From assembly GCA_964036155.1 (NCBI GenBank), contig OZ038422.1, forward strand, positions 70,827,201-70,891,200: a DNA stretch of 64,000 nucleotides. The letters run 5' to 3'. The stretch comes from Diploscapter coronatus (Eukaryota > Nematoda > Chromadorea > Rhabditida > Rhabditidae). The notes beneath the pieces are model-generated. The model was not told where the DNA came from and did not search any database. It saw nothing but the letters and a program-made list of their open reading frames with translations. Position 1 is the stretch's first letter; each line of letters begins with the position of its first letter. A program made the translations under genes and the position numbers. Below are positions 35,201 to 46,592 of the stretch, piece by piece.

Positions 35201-36759
35201 GATTGAACTATTCGAGGATTTGTGAATTACCTGGACACTTGCACTTCACGCCGTACCCAGCAGTGTAACTCGAGTTGTAGAGGGCTGTTGCTGAGAGCAG
35301 GAACGAACCCTGAGGAAGATTTATGAAATTTGCAGGAATTTATTAGAAACCTCGAATAATCTGCATCCATCGTCCTTCTCCTCGTTTCCTCTCGCGTATT
35401 CAACAACTCGTTGAGTCCAATTGCTTACTAGCTAAACATTGCTTGTAACATGATATGCTGGCAAAATATTTTGTAGAAAAGGTTCAGGAAAGTTGAAAAC
35501 AATTAGTTAAACCAGACATGGCTTATTTCTTACCCTGATGAACATGTCATTGGGGTTTAGAACTACACACTATCCAAACTACTGGGCAGTACTGACTTGT
35601 AATGAGCAGAATTGGCCCTTCACTGCCCAGTTTGAAGCAGTAATTTTTCACCAATTTTTACCAGTTTTGAGGAGTGAAAACATTGGCCAGTGATTCAGTA
35701 TAATTTTAAAATTACTGGAGCAGTACTAACCAGTACTCGCTAGCTGTTTCTATAGTGTGTATTCTTGAGGATATTGCGATAAATAATCATCTAAAGTTGT
35801 TACAGAGAGCTGTTCATGAAGAATGCATGAATCGTTAATTTAAAGAACATGAGCATGTATTGTTCTGAAGAGTTGACTAATCAACCTTGATTTTAGAAGC
35901 GATATTTTAGGAACAATATTTTTTTTTTTCCAAAAATTGACGTATTTTCTCGCAGCTATTTTTGAGATGGAAAATTTATTATTGTCGGTCTTAAAGCAAC
36001 CTTTACGAATTCGCATTCCGGAATAGTGCGTTAAAATTGCGTTGAACCGAGTTTCTCTCAAATGGAAAAAGGTTTTTGCGAATAATTTGTTTTGGGAAAA
36101 AGTTAATTTTAGCTTCATAGCGGTAAAGATCAAAAGAAGAAATCAGTTAGACACGTTCAACAATAAATTTTCACAAAGTAAGGTTCCGCTTTTAATTAAC
36201 TATAGCGCTAATTTGAAGATAGTAAGATAAAAAAATTCCTGCAAAGAATATTGTTGGCAAAATAGTAGTAAAAACAAAACTATAAAATGAAGCACAGCGA
36301 TTCAATGATTTTACCTTTTCATCCTCTGCGATTGCTGAACCGCCTCTACAGCAAGTGATTTTGAAATTTCGTGGCAGCCAGAGAGGTCCTATGAAATTGC
36401 CATTTTGGGTTGCTAAAATATTGAGTGATAGTTCCAGGTTCATAGATAAGATGTTGACACAGAGTTGTCACGAAGTTACAAATTCGATTTCAGGAGACGA
36501 AAATTAGAAATTTTAGGTTGAACGTAGACTTCAATTACAGAACTGTTCGGAGTTTGGATTTTGAAAAATTCGGAACCAGAGTCGGAGTCCGAATTTTTCC
36601 AATCTCGGAGTCGGTATTCCGAACATCCCTGTCGAATTGCGACTTCGAAAAACAAAAACTAACGTTGAAATTTAGAGATTTTCAAATTCGTGACAGCCCT
36701 AGAAATGTACCTTCTATAATGACGGAAAACGTGAGTAGAAGAATGGATAGAATGATCAT
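32271..36759 (-). CDS. Type I membrane protein with EGF-like modules and PPxY cytoplasmic tail
   Basis: Nine exons (36759-36711, 36412-36315, 35309-35231, 34904-34749, 34453-34260, 33762-33658, 33436-33295, 32583-32514, 32466-32271) stay in phase and give 362 aa. A signal peptide MIILSILLLTFSVII is followed by a short cysteine-bearing ectodomain and two EGF-like units: CQNGGY...RCFCPSPYFGEFC and CLNGGI...RCQCPQYFLGYHC. A single membrane helix (about residues 203-221, AFSLIMIILLIASLYLLL) is followed by a basic KHR stop-transfer. The roughly 140-residue tail contains APPPYSTG, a PPxY motif that typically binds WW domains such as those of NEDD4 ligases, and LPPLPSYEDA. It ends in a Ser/Thr-rich region. 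I do not know a named family; a receptor or adhesion role is inference. Confidence 0.8.
35563..35762. mobile_element. About 200-bp TA-flanked MITE-like element
   Basis: TACACACTAT at the left and ATAGTGTGTA at the right are inverted, and both are bounded by TA as for Tc1/mariner-type target duplications. Beyond the first 8-9 bp the arms match only patchily; CAGTACT occurs on both sides. It lies in an intron of the EGF membrane protein gene. Confidence 0.55.
36510..36700. repeat. Fragment of a GTCGGAGTC/ATTCGGA-rich repeat
   Basis: Alternating CGGAGT and GAATTTTTCC blocks, an ATTCCGAACATCCCTG end and a GACAGCCCT near 36696 recur in weaker form at 53040-53220, 58008-58140 and 63150-63210. It lies in intron 1 of the EGF membrane protein gene. 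It is a dispersed repeat family with unclear ends. Confidence 0.4.
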
Positions 36760-39700
36760 TTGGTCATCTGACGGCACTTCTTCTGTCCTATGTCATCTCG
36801 GCAGTCAAGACTAAAGTACGAATGTTGGTGTTGTTTGTAACTGGTAAAACGATTCACAACAAAATTCGTCATTTTATAAAATGGTTGATCAGAAAGTTCT
36901 GCTTCAATTCATGTTCATGTTCATGTTCTTTTCAATGTGTTTCTTTCGAATGACTAAATTTTTATCAATAATTTGCGCTGAAAATACATGAAAATGACAA
37001 TGTTTAGTCAAAACTGCTTGAATATTTTTAAGTGGTGAAAAACGATATATCATAAAAACTTTCTTCACAACCTGTTACTATCTAACTTTCCCAATGTTTG
37101 ATATAATCGTAACTTTTTCGATGAAACGATAAGAGTACTTTGTGAAAATCGAGTAAAATGGTGGAAATTTGAGTGAAATTGTGAACAGGTTGAAAAACTG
37201 TAAAAGAAGCAGCAAAATGATGGAAACGGCAGCTGACCGCTTGCAAATCACGGCAGGAATCAATTCGAATCGAAGATGAGAAAGAATGGGAAAGGGAAGA
37301 GAAAATGGGAATGGAGATGCAAAAAGGGAAGGGAAGAAGACAGGGCAGCTGATGAGAAAGGAGTGGATCTCGTCAAACCTGCCGCAAAAGGCAGCAGATG
37401 CAGAAAGACAGCGAGGCAAATCGACTGAATCGCGCTGATAGACGGGAAAAGCTGCCTGACAAAGAAGAAGACGAGAGACACGCGACAGACGACGCGGGAA
37501 TGGCAATCAAGAGTATCGGCACGCAAATGCCTGAGAGTGACTTGACTGACTAAATGAATGCCATTTAGAACAACGAAACAACAACAGAACAGAAACAGTT
37601 GCAGTTCTCAGGGATTTACGGTTTCACGCGAACGCGTTTCCAGAGAGAAGTGCCTACAATTCTGCAGCATTTCGCCAAAATCACTCATCAGGCATGAGAA
37701 CGAAGGGAAGGAAAGGATAAAGATGATAGGATGACCACAAACAGCTGATCCCTATTTGGTGTTCAGCATAAAGTGACAGAAGCGGTAATTATGACGGATG
37801 AGTCATATAGGAATCATAGGTTTCTGGGTTTCATCCGGTCATAAATGAGCGATGCGATGTAATTTGTATGATTGCGCCTAGCCATTTGGCCGCATTCGGC
37901 ATATCCCAATCTAGTCACAAATCTCTACGCACTCATAATGATGGATTAGCACTGAATACTGAATACTAGGATGGCGTAACCATTCTGACTGCAAACTGCC
38001 TTTCTAATGTCATTCACTTATTCCCCATTCAAACGAAATCTCCCCGGCTATTTGCTGGCAAAACTTCAGCAATTCAGAAAAGGGAAGTGAAATTAAAAGC
38101 CACTTTATCCATTTATCTGATATCCATTTACAACGAAATACAAATAAAAGATCAATTTGAAATATTGCATATCGTGCGTGCGGCCTGTCAAGGTCAAATT
38201 TCGATTTCTATGAAGATGTCAATCGTGTAAAGATTGCTGGAAAGTTCACCATGATTTTTTTTTAAAGAAACGGTGAATTTTTATAGCTTGAGACGAAGTG
38301 CATAATTTTAGAGCCTTGGTCAGTAATGAAAAATTTCATTGGTTCCAAAATCCGGAGCATATTGAAAAATTTATCAGAAAAACGATATGCGATTAGGTGA
38401 GATCTGTGAGATCTCTTTGCTAGCTAGATCTTTGTCATTGTTGAAAAATTGAAAGGATAAGATTTGAACTAAAAATGAATCATACGTAGATCTAAAATGA
38501 TATAATGAATGATAAAGAAGACTTAGTGATTTTTTCTAGGAATATATCTATTTTGTACAGGAATAAGTGTAAGAACCTCAATTTCACAGATGAAAGAGAA
38601 ACTACAAATCCAATTCCTTCTGATTCCAAACATGTTCAAGACGCAATTCTGTTTCTATTTCGATCTTTCGACTTTCATTCAGATTCGAAACTAGACTGGA
38701 TTATGCAACTAATCTGTTGTATCTTCGAACAAGGTATCACGTTAGTTTGCATATACGACGAAGGCAAATCTTGATTTCAGAATAATCGACAGAAGAAAAA
38801 CGAGAATAGAGTAGAATGGCTTGCGGCTTAGGCTTACAGTCAAACATTTGCGAGATTTGGGTATGGGTGTGTGTGTGTGTGTAACAGAGGAAGAAAGGCA
38901 AATGACAGTGACAATCGAAGGCGGCAGGCAGATGTTGGTGAATGGAAGAGGGGATTTGGTTCGAGAAGCAGGGGGATTTGCCGTGGGGGAATTAGCATAG
39001 CCCTTGAACACTAAACAGGCGCGAGAAAAGAGATAGACAGCGATAGATGATAAATGTAAGCCACAAATTAGAATACTCGGAGTTACGAATTACACACGGG
39101 GGTATTAGACCTGGTCGAACGCCCTCAATTGGCTTTCTACTAATAATAGCCAATTAGACAGGCTACGACGATGTTTATGAGAAGTTCGATGAGTGGATGG
39201 GGGAAATCCGCAATTATCGGGTGAAATCTGCATGTGATCTGCATAGAAAAAGGGAAAGCAACGGATGGCATCGTGCTAATGGCAGAGATGATGACAGAGA
39301 GGGAGAGTGGTTGAAAATACGAGAAGAAATGGCAGATGAGGAAAGAGGGAGGACGAAACTAGTCGACTCTTGTGAGGCAGAAAGCGAAAGTCGAGGGGCG
39401 GAAGGGGGAAGGGGAGAAGGAGAGGAGTGATGGAGCGAAACCGGCAGATCGAACAGACACAGACATATCGAGTAGAAGGAGTAGAAGTAAACGATGCAAC
39501 CATCAGGGCAGATTGTAGAACGAGAAGGAAGGTAATTATTGATTCGAGTGCGAGAAAAACGAGACGATGACTTATCGCCTCGTGTGTTATGAAGCTAATC
39601 ATCATAAGCAGCATAAACATCAACATCTTTCAATCATCAGATACGTACAAAAATGAACATGCAGTTTACAAATTTTGGCCGTGTGTTGAGTTGGAGATTA

Positions 39701-39823
39701 TGTGTACAGAAAAACTGCCTTTTGACAACATTTTTATTTAGGTTGATGACCATAGATTATACGAAAATGTTGCAAACGGTAGAACAAATTAAAGCTATGA
39801 ATTTATTTAATTGCAATACACTT
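36760..39823. other. Intergenic region with purine-rich tracts and a GT microsatellite
   Basis: About 3 kb without a supported gene. G/A-rich runs occupy about 37262-37350 and 39240-39430, and (GT)n about 38867-38882. TTCATG is repeated three times near 36910. Plus-strand open frame 38505-38774 (89 codons) has no splice signals or known motif. This stretch probably holds promoters of the EGF membrane protein gene. Confidence 0.45.
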
Positions 39824-40438
39824 CTACTTATCTTTTTGGTTGGAATGAACTGATTTTTGGCCGTCAGTAGTTATTGCTGTGTATAATAACGGCAATACCA
39901 TTCTACAACGTTTTGATTTCTCATTATCAGAGAGCATGGGTTGAGGTAATCCTGTAATATCTGTAATATTTGATAACAAATGTGCCCCTAAATGTAATTC
40001 TCGTAAGAATGTTATATTTACCAAATAGTGATGGAGGTCCATATAGAATTGCAGGAGAATATCGATCTAATGTTATGCATTCTTCGTTCATCCATCTATC
40101 AAATGTTTTAGGATTGTTTAACGAATTCCCTATGCTATTTACCATCTCGGCAGCTTCTTCTATTTTTACTTGGCCAATAATAAAAAATATTATCATTTAG
40201 ATCGCCTACCTATATCTCTATAATTTTTAAAAAATATCTATGATGATTTTTCGAATGTTTGAATTTTGAAACAGAACAAAATCGGGTACCTATTTTATAA
40301 CTTATATGATAATTTATTTATAAAGTACCTTTCTTTCTTCCATCGTAATAAATCTCCATTTTCGGTATTCTTTTTATGCTGCATGGGGCATTTCCTTTTA
40401 TACGAATGTTTGATTTCCGAAATTATTCGAAAGGACAT
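39824..40438 (-). CDS. Possible hypothetical gene or gene fragment
   Basis: Read on the minus strand, an ATG at 40438 opens a basic segment (MSFRIISEIKHSYKRKCPMQ), then after small introns a segment EEAAEMVNSIGNSLNNPKTF with WMNEECITLDRYSPAILYGP after it. A 34-nt intron with GTAAAT donor and CATTTAG acceptor near 40025-39992 joins it in frame to AHLLSNITDITGLPQPML and to a stop near 39824. The sequence reads like protein but matches no family I know. Introns this short and the tiny middle exon needed are doubtful, so it could be a decayed gene. Confidence 0.3.
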
Positions 40439-40717
40439 GACTCGTTGATTTGCTAAATGTCAACATATTTTCCTCGAAGGACATTATTTTTCATTTTGAA
40501 AAATAAAATAGCGGGAAATTAATATGATAAAAATTCTTGAAAATATTATTATTTTCCTTTCTAAACAAGAAAATTTATAGAAAGTGGTTACATGAAATTC
40601 TAACTCGTCAAACAACGTCGACCAGAAGTTGCTGTTATCAAGTCTCATTATCACTTACTAGTCTCCACTCTCGAAGTCGTAATCCAAGCATTGCGTTGCT
40701 TTCTCGACTTTCTCCCC

Positions 40718-40725
40718 TATAAATA
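40718..40725 (+). promoter_or_regulatory. TATA box of the Ground-like gene
   Basis: TATAAATA preceded by CCCC, 44 nt upstream of the start codon. An acceptor-like GTTCAG ends only 2 nt before that codon, so either a very short outron is removed or the untrimmed leader is about 20 nt long. Confidence 0.65.
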
Positions 40726-40768
40726 CAAATCCAGATGCTGATATTCGCTTTGGCTTCTTTGTTCAGCG

Positions 40769-42781
40769 ATGCTGTTGTTTGTCTGTCTACTCGTCATGCT
40801 TACTTCACAAATTTATTCATCTCCTACATTTTGCTATTGTCAAAACGGCGGATTGGGATGTATGATGCTGAAATTAGATACTTTCCGATCGTTGAATTTA
40901 GTAACCTGTCCATCACCTCTTCCAACGCCCTCACCTCTTCCAACACTTTCACCTTCGTGCCAACCTTCTGGCGGCGCATTTCCAGGCTTTCCTGATTTGA
41001 CTAACAATTTGCAGGTTAACTTTGTTGTGAAACAATGAATTGACCAGAAAGTTCTTGCAAGTTTGACTTTACTCGAGTTTTCTAAACTAAAATTGGTGAA
41101 TTATCGATTGAAGAAATAATATCCCCGTTTGATGGAAGCTGGTATTTGCCAAAGAAAGACTTATTTGATTGACGGTACATAATGATCAAATCCGGAAATA
41201 AATTTCTTTGCCAATCTGCTAATTTGTGAAAGAGCTGGATGAGCATATAGTAAAATGTTTGACAATTTCAGCCGCTCTCATCATTCACTCTCCCCACAAT
41301 TGCTCCGATTTCTGGAATATCCACGTTTCCTCCGTTAGGCTTCGCAACGACCCCGTATCCGGCTATAACGGTTCCATCTGTCGATTACTCGGGAGTTTCT
41401 GGAGTCAGTCGGCTTCCGGACCTAGTGCCCCTTCCATCATCTCCTCCAGTTAGTCTTGCATAAATTCTGAACAGCGTCTAAAGTGCGTTAAATCGAAAAT
41501 GTTTGAAACTTTGAAGTCGGAGAATTTCTTTCTCAATTTTTGTTTCGAAACTAAAATCGAAGTATTTGCAGGTTTACTCTTATTTAGCTAAGCCAGAAGT
41601 CGAACTGACTTTACACACTCGAAAATATTTAAAAAAAAAAAAATAACAAATCATTGAAGGTTTTGGCATTCCACGAATTTTTGTAGTCGTAAACTTCGTT
41701 TAGTTCTGATCGTTATTCTTACGGTATTCAGCCGGCGGCACCTCCTTCTGCCCCCGTATATAGTGCGCCACAACCCCAGAAAACATCCTACGTTGAACAG
41801 CAGCGGCCACCTGCTCAAGGCAAATTTCTTGTTATCCTTCATTCGATACTTTGATTATTTATCAGCGATCCCGCAATCAGCTCAACCACCGCTGCCTCCA
41901 ACAGATCAGCAAGTCGCTGTTATCATCGACTCATCTACCCTTCCTCCAGTCCCAACCAGTCAACCGACAACTCTGCCTAGCGAATTGTCAGAAAAAAAAA
42001 GAGTCGAGTCGAGCTAGAAAAGATGTTGACCATTTTTATTCAGATATGTGGATCTTGACGCCCCAGAGGGGAGTCGCCCTCCTGTTCAAATTCATTCCTC
42101 AGAAATCCACGAGACGGAAGAGAACAGTCAGGCTCAGGTTCAATTTCGTCGATTTTCAAATAATTTAGAAGGCTATCGCCGTCAAACTCGGAAAGCTGAC
42201 GGCGAAAAGTGCAACGATGAGCGATTGAGGTTGGCCTAGCAAAGTTTATTTTAATTTAATCGAATGTGGTTCAGAAAGATTATTGAGCAGTTCGCCGACG
42301 AGGATCCAACAACCTCGAAAAGAGCCATTCAAAAAGTGATCGCGTACCAAGTCGCATAGTTTTGAAGTATGAATTTAGGCAGCACAAGATCAAATTGGCG
42401 GCTTATTCGATGTGATTTGCTCGAATCATGATTTCTCATACTTGGCAAACACTCAGGTACTTATCTTCGAATCTTGTCTGATTCACTTATAGTTATTTAC
42501 TTGGAATGAAGATAATTCTGCTGGCGCTCGATTCTTCATTGCTGAAATTGTGCAAACTTGTTCCATCTGTTTCCAATTGTTCAAGATAGCTATTTCTGTC
42601 CAACAATAAGCTTGAACGTTATCAAATTATCCTAAATACTTGATAGCAACGAATAGTTGAATCAGAGATTCATCCAAAATGAATGCTATGATTTTCCTAC
42701 TCATGCAATTTTCAGATGTACTGCGAGGGTGGCAACGATTATGTCACATGCTTCGCGTTCCTGCATTCGCTCGTAGCTTAA
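40769..42781 (+). CDS. Ground-like domain protein (nematode hedgehog-related, GRL type)
   Basis: Secreted nematode-specific protein, probably cuticle or apical matrix related. Exons 40769-41014, 41272-41448, 41732-41819, 41866-42007, 42044-42229, 42275-42335, 42379-42456 and 42716-42781 give 347 aa. The signal peptide is MLLFVCLLVMLTSQIYSS. A short cysteine cluster and a long Pro/Ser/Thr-rich linker follow. The C-terminal Ground-like domain contains KCNDERLRKIIEQ, SKRAIQKAAQDQIGGLFDV, ICSNHDFSYLANT and YCEGGNDYVTCFAF with its four conserved cysteines. Exon 3 must use a GC donor (CAAG|GCAAAT) to keep the frame. Start chosen for the signal peptide and TATA spacing. The overlapping upstream ATG at 40735 opens a different frame and is not used. 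Confidence 0.9.
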
Positions 42782-43745
42782 AATCTCCGATAAAATACTT
42801 TATTTCTCCAAAATATCATATAAAACCTCAAAATAATGAGATAGAGATCACAATTTATCGTGTGCAATTCATAATATAATCCCGCTGATTTTCTCGAATA
42901 ATAAAGCATAAATAAATATCTGAGTGTTCATCATTTGGATCAGAAACGTGTTCTTATCGACAATAAATACTGAATACCCGAAGAAAAATTCTACGATTTT
43001 CGATCATTTTACAAACTCACAAAATGATGCAACTGATATGAAATATGTAAAAGGAATCAGTTGCGAAAAATAGAAAATGGGAAAATAGCATCGCGCAAAA
43101 CGGAAATAAGCCATTTGCGCATCTAATTGAATTCAACGCGTAAGTGGAAAATATTTGTGTGGTGATACGTTATCTTCACTACTAGGAATGAAATTGAATC
43201 GGATATTCGTCACACTTGATAAATTTTAAAATGAATGTAAAAGTTATGAAGATAACGCCACATTTAGTCGGATGTTTTCTGTCACAATTCATTAAAAAAA
43301 CAAACTTTTCGATGAAAAGAGACTATTTGTTCATTCAATAAGTTTCTAGTAATTTAGAATTTAGCATTATCTAACTTCAAGACTCTTTCCATCTCTTTTC
43401 ACAAACAGAATCTGAAAAAGATGTACCCTAGCTTTCTAAAAAAAAACTTTACCTTTTCGAGCTTCTCTACACTCTCTTTTATAAAAAAAAAATCTCGCTA
43501 TCGTCCAAGAAGGGAAGAAAACCTACGCGCTATTCACTACACCAAAGTGTCATGAAGGGAGGCTCAAACTTCGGCATATGCACTTGACCAGCAGAAGTAT
43601 GAGAGCATGGGAAACGGAGAGGATTTTGAGAGGCTCGACAAAGGCGAACGTTTCTGGGAAAACTTCTATATGCATGCTAAATTCTAAATTTGAGTGGCTT
43701 ATTGAATGACAATACTCTGTCTGATTTTCCAAATTATTTCAATTA
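42782..43745. other. Intergenic region between convergent genes
   Basis: A+T-rich sequence holding the 3' ends of the Ground-like and ATP-grasp genes. AATAAA occurs at about 42900. Poly(A) runs sit near 43440 and 43485. No gene was seen. Confidence 0.45.
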
Positions 43746-46592
43746 TTAGTCAGCCGTAGTGCAGCTTCTGACGAGTTCCTTGGCATTGAGCCTGTTGCTA
43801 GCATTCTTCCTACAGGCAGAATGTTTATCAGAGAGAATGTTCTTGTCGATGGTGATGTCAGTGTATTGGAGCACATGCGAGCAGTCTGCCAGCAGCTGCA
43901 TTCGGTTCTCGCCCCACAGAAACACCTGTAATGCAGATAAAACTAGTGAATTTTAAATGAAGTGCACGTCTACTACATCATGATGAATAGCATTATGAAA
44001 TCATATTGTAAAAATTCTAGAAGGCTGTACTTTCTTTGATGGAGTTTTGAAATACGTGGTATCGATAAATGGAAGAAAGAGTAAGAGGAAGATGAAGTGA
44101 GTTCACATTACTCATTTTAATACTATTCTTCTTGGAAATTTTGTTGATAAAAATGACTCGAATGATAAATAATAGAGCAACAATCAAAATACCTGTAGAA
44201 CGTTGTCATCCATCGTATCAGCATTCTTCATTTCCTGTCCTTCAGGAACTCGCCATGCAACTCGAATGTCGCTTTGTCTGTAACTAATAAATTATCTAAA
44301 TTTTATTCGGATGAGTTTTTACCGTTTCGGTATAGTTGCTTGATGAATTAGAACCCCTTCTGCTGTGGGAAAATTGACAACGCAGGAATGTATTTGTTTG
44401 CTGCTGCTAGGTGGTGATACTGACTTCATCCCGTTTTTGTTATTTTCATTAAGATTGAATTGGCTTTCTGAAATCATCATTCTTTTCCAGCAAGGCTGCT
44501 TGCGGTGCAGTGCGCGAAATTCGAAAATTGAAGAATTTTTATACGCGATTTTTGCTGAAAACTGCATATTTCAGCTCAAAACCACCATATTTTGTGTTTA
44601 CGAGCTAAATATATGCTAACTTATCACTTTAAACAAAAATTTTCCCCCTAAATTTGGGGGATTTTTTTTTCATTGTTTTCTTGCGGGCGCGGTGCGTCAT
44701 TTTACTGAACCGCAAACTCCCGTTTTCCAGTTTTATCTAATTTGGTTTTCTAACCAATTGCAATATCCTCCCAAGGGCAATCTGCCTGTGCACATAGAAG
44801 GCGATATGTTTCGCAATCAGGTTCGAATGAAAATCCAAACAAAAATATATCATTATGGTCCTAAATTAACAATTTCCAAAAAATATTATTGTGCAAGCGC
44901 AATATTTTTCACCTTGTAATATCCCCGAATGAACAAAACACCCAAATAGTCACTAGAGAAAACGCTCTTGATCACCTGCAAACGAGATTTATGGCTACAA
45001 TAATAGGCTTCTATTATTTGAGGAGCGAAAACCTGAACAGAGAAGGATTCCAATCCTGGTAAATAGTCCCTTGTTTGGTTGGCTGAGAGGTATTCCAGTG
45101 CATAGCTCTGCTGATTCTGAATGCATTCCAGAACTGCTCGGTGGGTTTCGGTTGAAGCAATGCAGCCTACAGAGTCAGTAATTAAAATGCTATTACGCGC
45201 ATGACAAGCTATTCATAGGAAGCAACTTTTTCAGTGAACTGATATGGCATAAAATCTTTGACGTATTCTAAGAAAACTTGCCCCATCCCAAAGTCGCTTC
45301 TTATAAAATAGAAAAATTTTAACATTGCATACCAATGAGCCCGCGTCTGGCTGTGAATAGAGAACAGAATTCATGTCCATTTTCAACATATTCCTCTACA
45401 ACAAACTGTTCATTGTGAGATACGGAATCTCGCTGAAACCATCAAATGGGATTGTGAAAGCAGGATTATAAATTTCTAACCCTCAGCCAGCTTCGAAATT
45501 CGTTTTCATCTCGAATAAATCCGATAGAATGTGCGCATGAGTTTTGAATGGGTCGAATAACTGCTGGGAATCCACCGACCTAAATTATTCGATGGAAGTT
45601 AAACGTTGTCATTGCCTCATCGAGTAAGATTTCCTGTCATTTATCTATAGAATATAGAAATGAACAAAATGGAGTATGAAATAAAGCTCCCAAGGAAGTG
45701 ATCTTCCTTAAAGGAAAAATATCGTACTTCTTCTGTGTTTTGACATTTTCGTGATTACTGAGATGAAGTTTTATATGAAAAGTTCAATTAGTAGATCTAA
45801 CCTGACTGGTGACAGTTTCAAGCCAGTGTTCTGGCTGCGGATTACCAGACAAAGAGCACTGTCGTAGAGTGGAGAACCCGTTTCTCCTTGGCACGGAGTG
45901 GTTGTTTCGAATGCTGAGAACCCGATCCAATTCGTTTGGTTTCATGCCCTAACAGGCAATGATATTATTGATTGTGGCATTATTATTCTATGCAAACTTC
46001 GATGTCCAATTCCATTCGAATCTGTGCAATCGGTTGTTGAAGCGCCTTCTCGAAGACAACGATTCTTCGGTCGGTTGTGGCAAGCATTGAGCATAATTCA
46101 CGGACCTAATATATTTTGAGATGTTGTATGAAGATGAGTTTTATCTGTTGTTTTCCACGAAGCTAGTTTTCTTTCGCTAAATTCTGTCAATCCGAGAAAA
46201 TGATCTTGCAAAATTCATAACTAAATCTTCCCCAAATTCACTGTTTCTTCACAGCTATTCGATGAAATTTATCAAAATAGCATGAACGTGGAAAACGGAA
46301 ACGATTCGTTCTTGTACAATGCCGCTAATGCAAATGCAATTCTTTTGAGTTGAGCAGAATTTGGCAAGTGAATGTTGTTTTCATGAATAAGTTTTTACAA
46401 CCACACCTTCTGAATGAGTTGGCAGTGATGGTGGTCTCTGATAGGAGGCTCGACTTGATAATAGACATCAATGTTTCGTTCGTCGCAGAGCATTCGTTGA
46501 GGAGCCACAACAATCAGTCGAACATGGGGATTTGGCACGTATTTCGACAAGGAAAGTCGATATTTCCACAGCACGATTATTATTGTGCGCAT
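43746..46592 (-). CDS. ATP-grasp domain protein (carboxylate-amine ligase-like)
   Basis: Likely joins a carboxylate to an amine using ATP; the substrate cannot be told. The pre-ATP-grasp part starts at 46592 (MRTIIIVLWKYRLSLSKYV). Exons follow near 46104-46026 (LATTDRRIVVFEKAL), 45948-45806 (GMKPNELDRVLSIRN), 45583-45487 (VGGFPAVIRP...SIGF), 45432-45334 (FVVEEYVENGHEF), 45165-45037, 44981-44920 (VIKSVFSSDYLGV), about 44810-44750, 44550-44324 (SCVVNFPTAEGVL), 44280-44195 and 43929-43746 (VFLWGENRMQLLADC). FPAVIRP...SIGF followed by VVEEY-GHEF is the usual ATP-binding pattern; arginine replaces the common lysine in FPAVIKP. C-terminal VNFPTAEGVL and LWGENR recall carnosine-synthase-like ATP-grasp proteins. 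The 44810 exon and its edges are uncertain. The ATG is 3 nt after TTTCAG. Confidence 0.75.

Noticed and set aside
37078..37506. 142-codon minus-strand open frame
   Set aside because: Reads through a purine-rich tract on the plus strand, giving Phe/Ser/Leu/Pro-rich low-complexity peptide; no splice sites or homology recognised.
38867..38882. GT dinucleotide run
   Set aside because: Ordinary short microsatellite; not reported as a separate finding.
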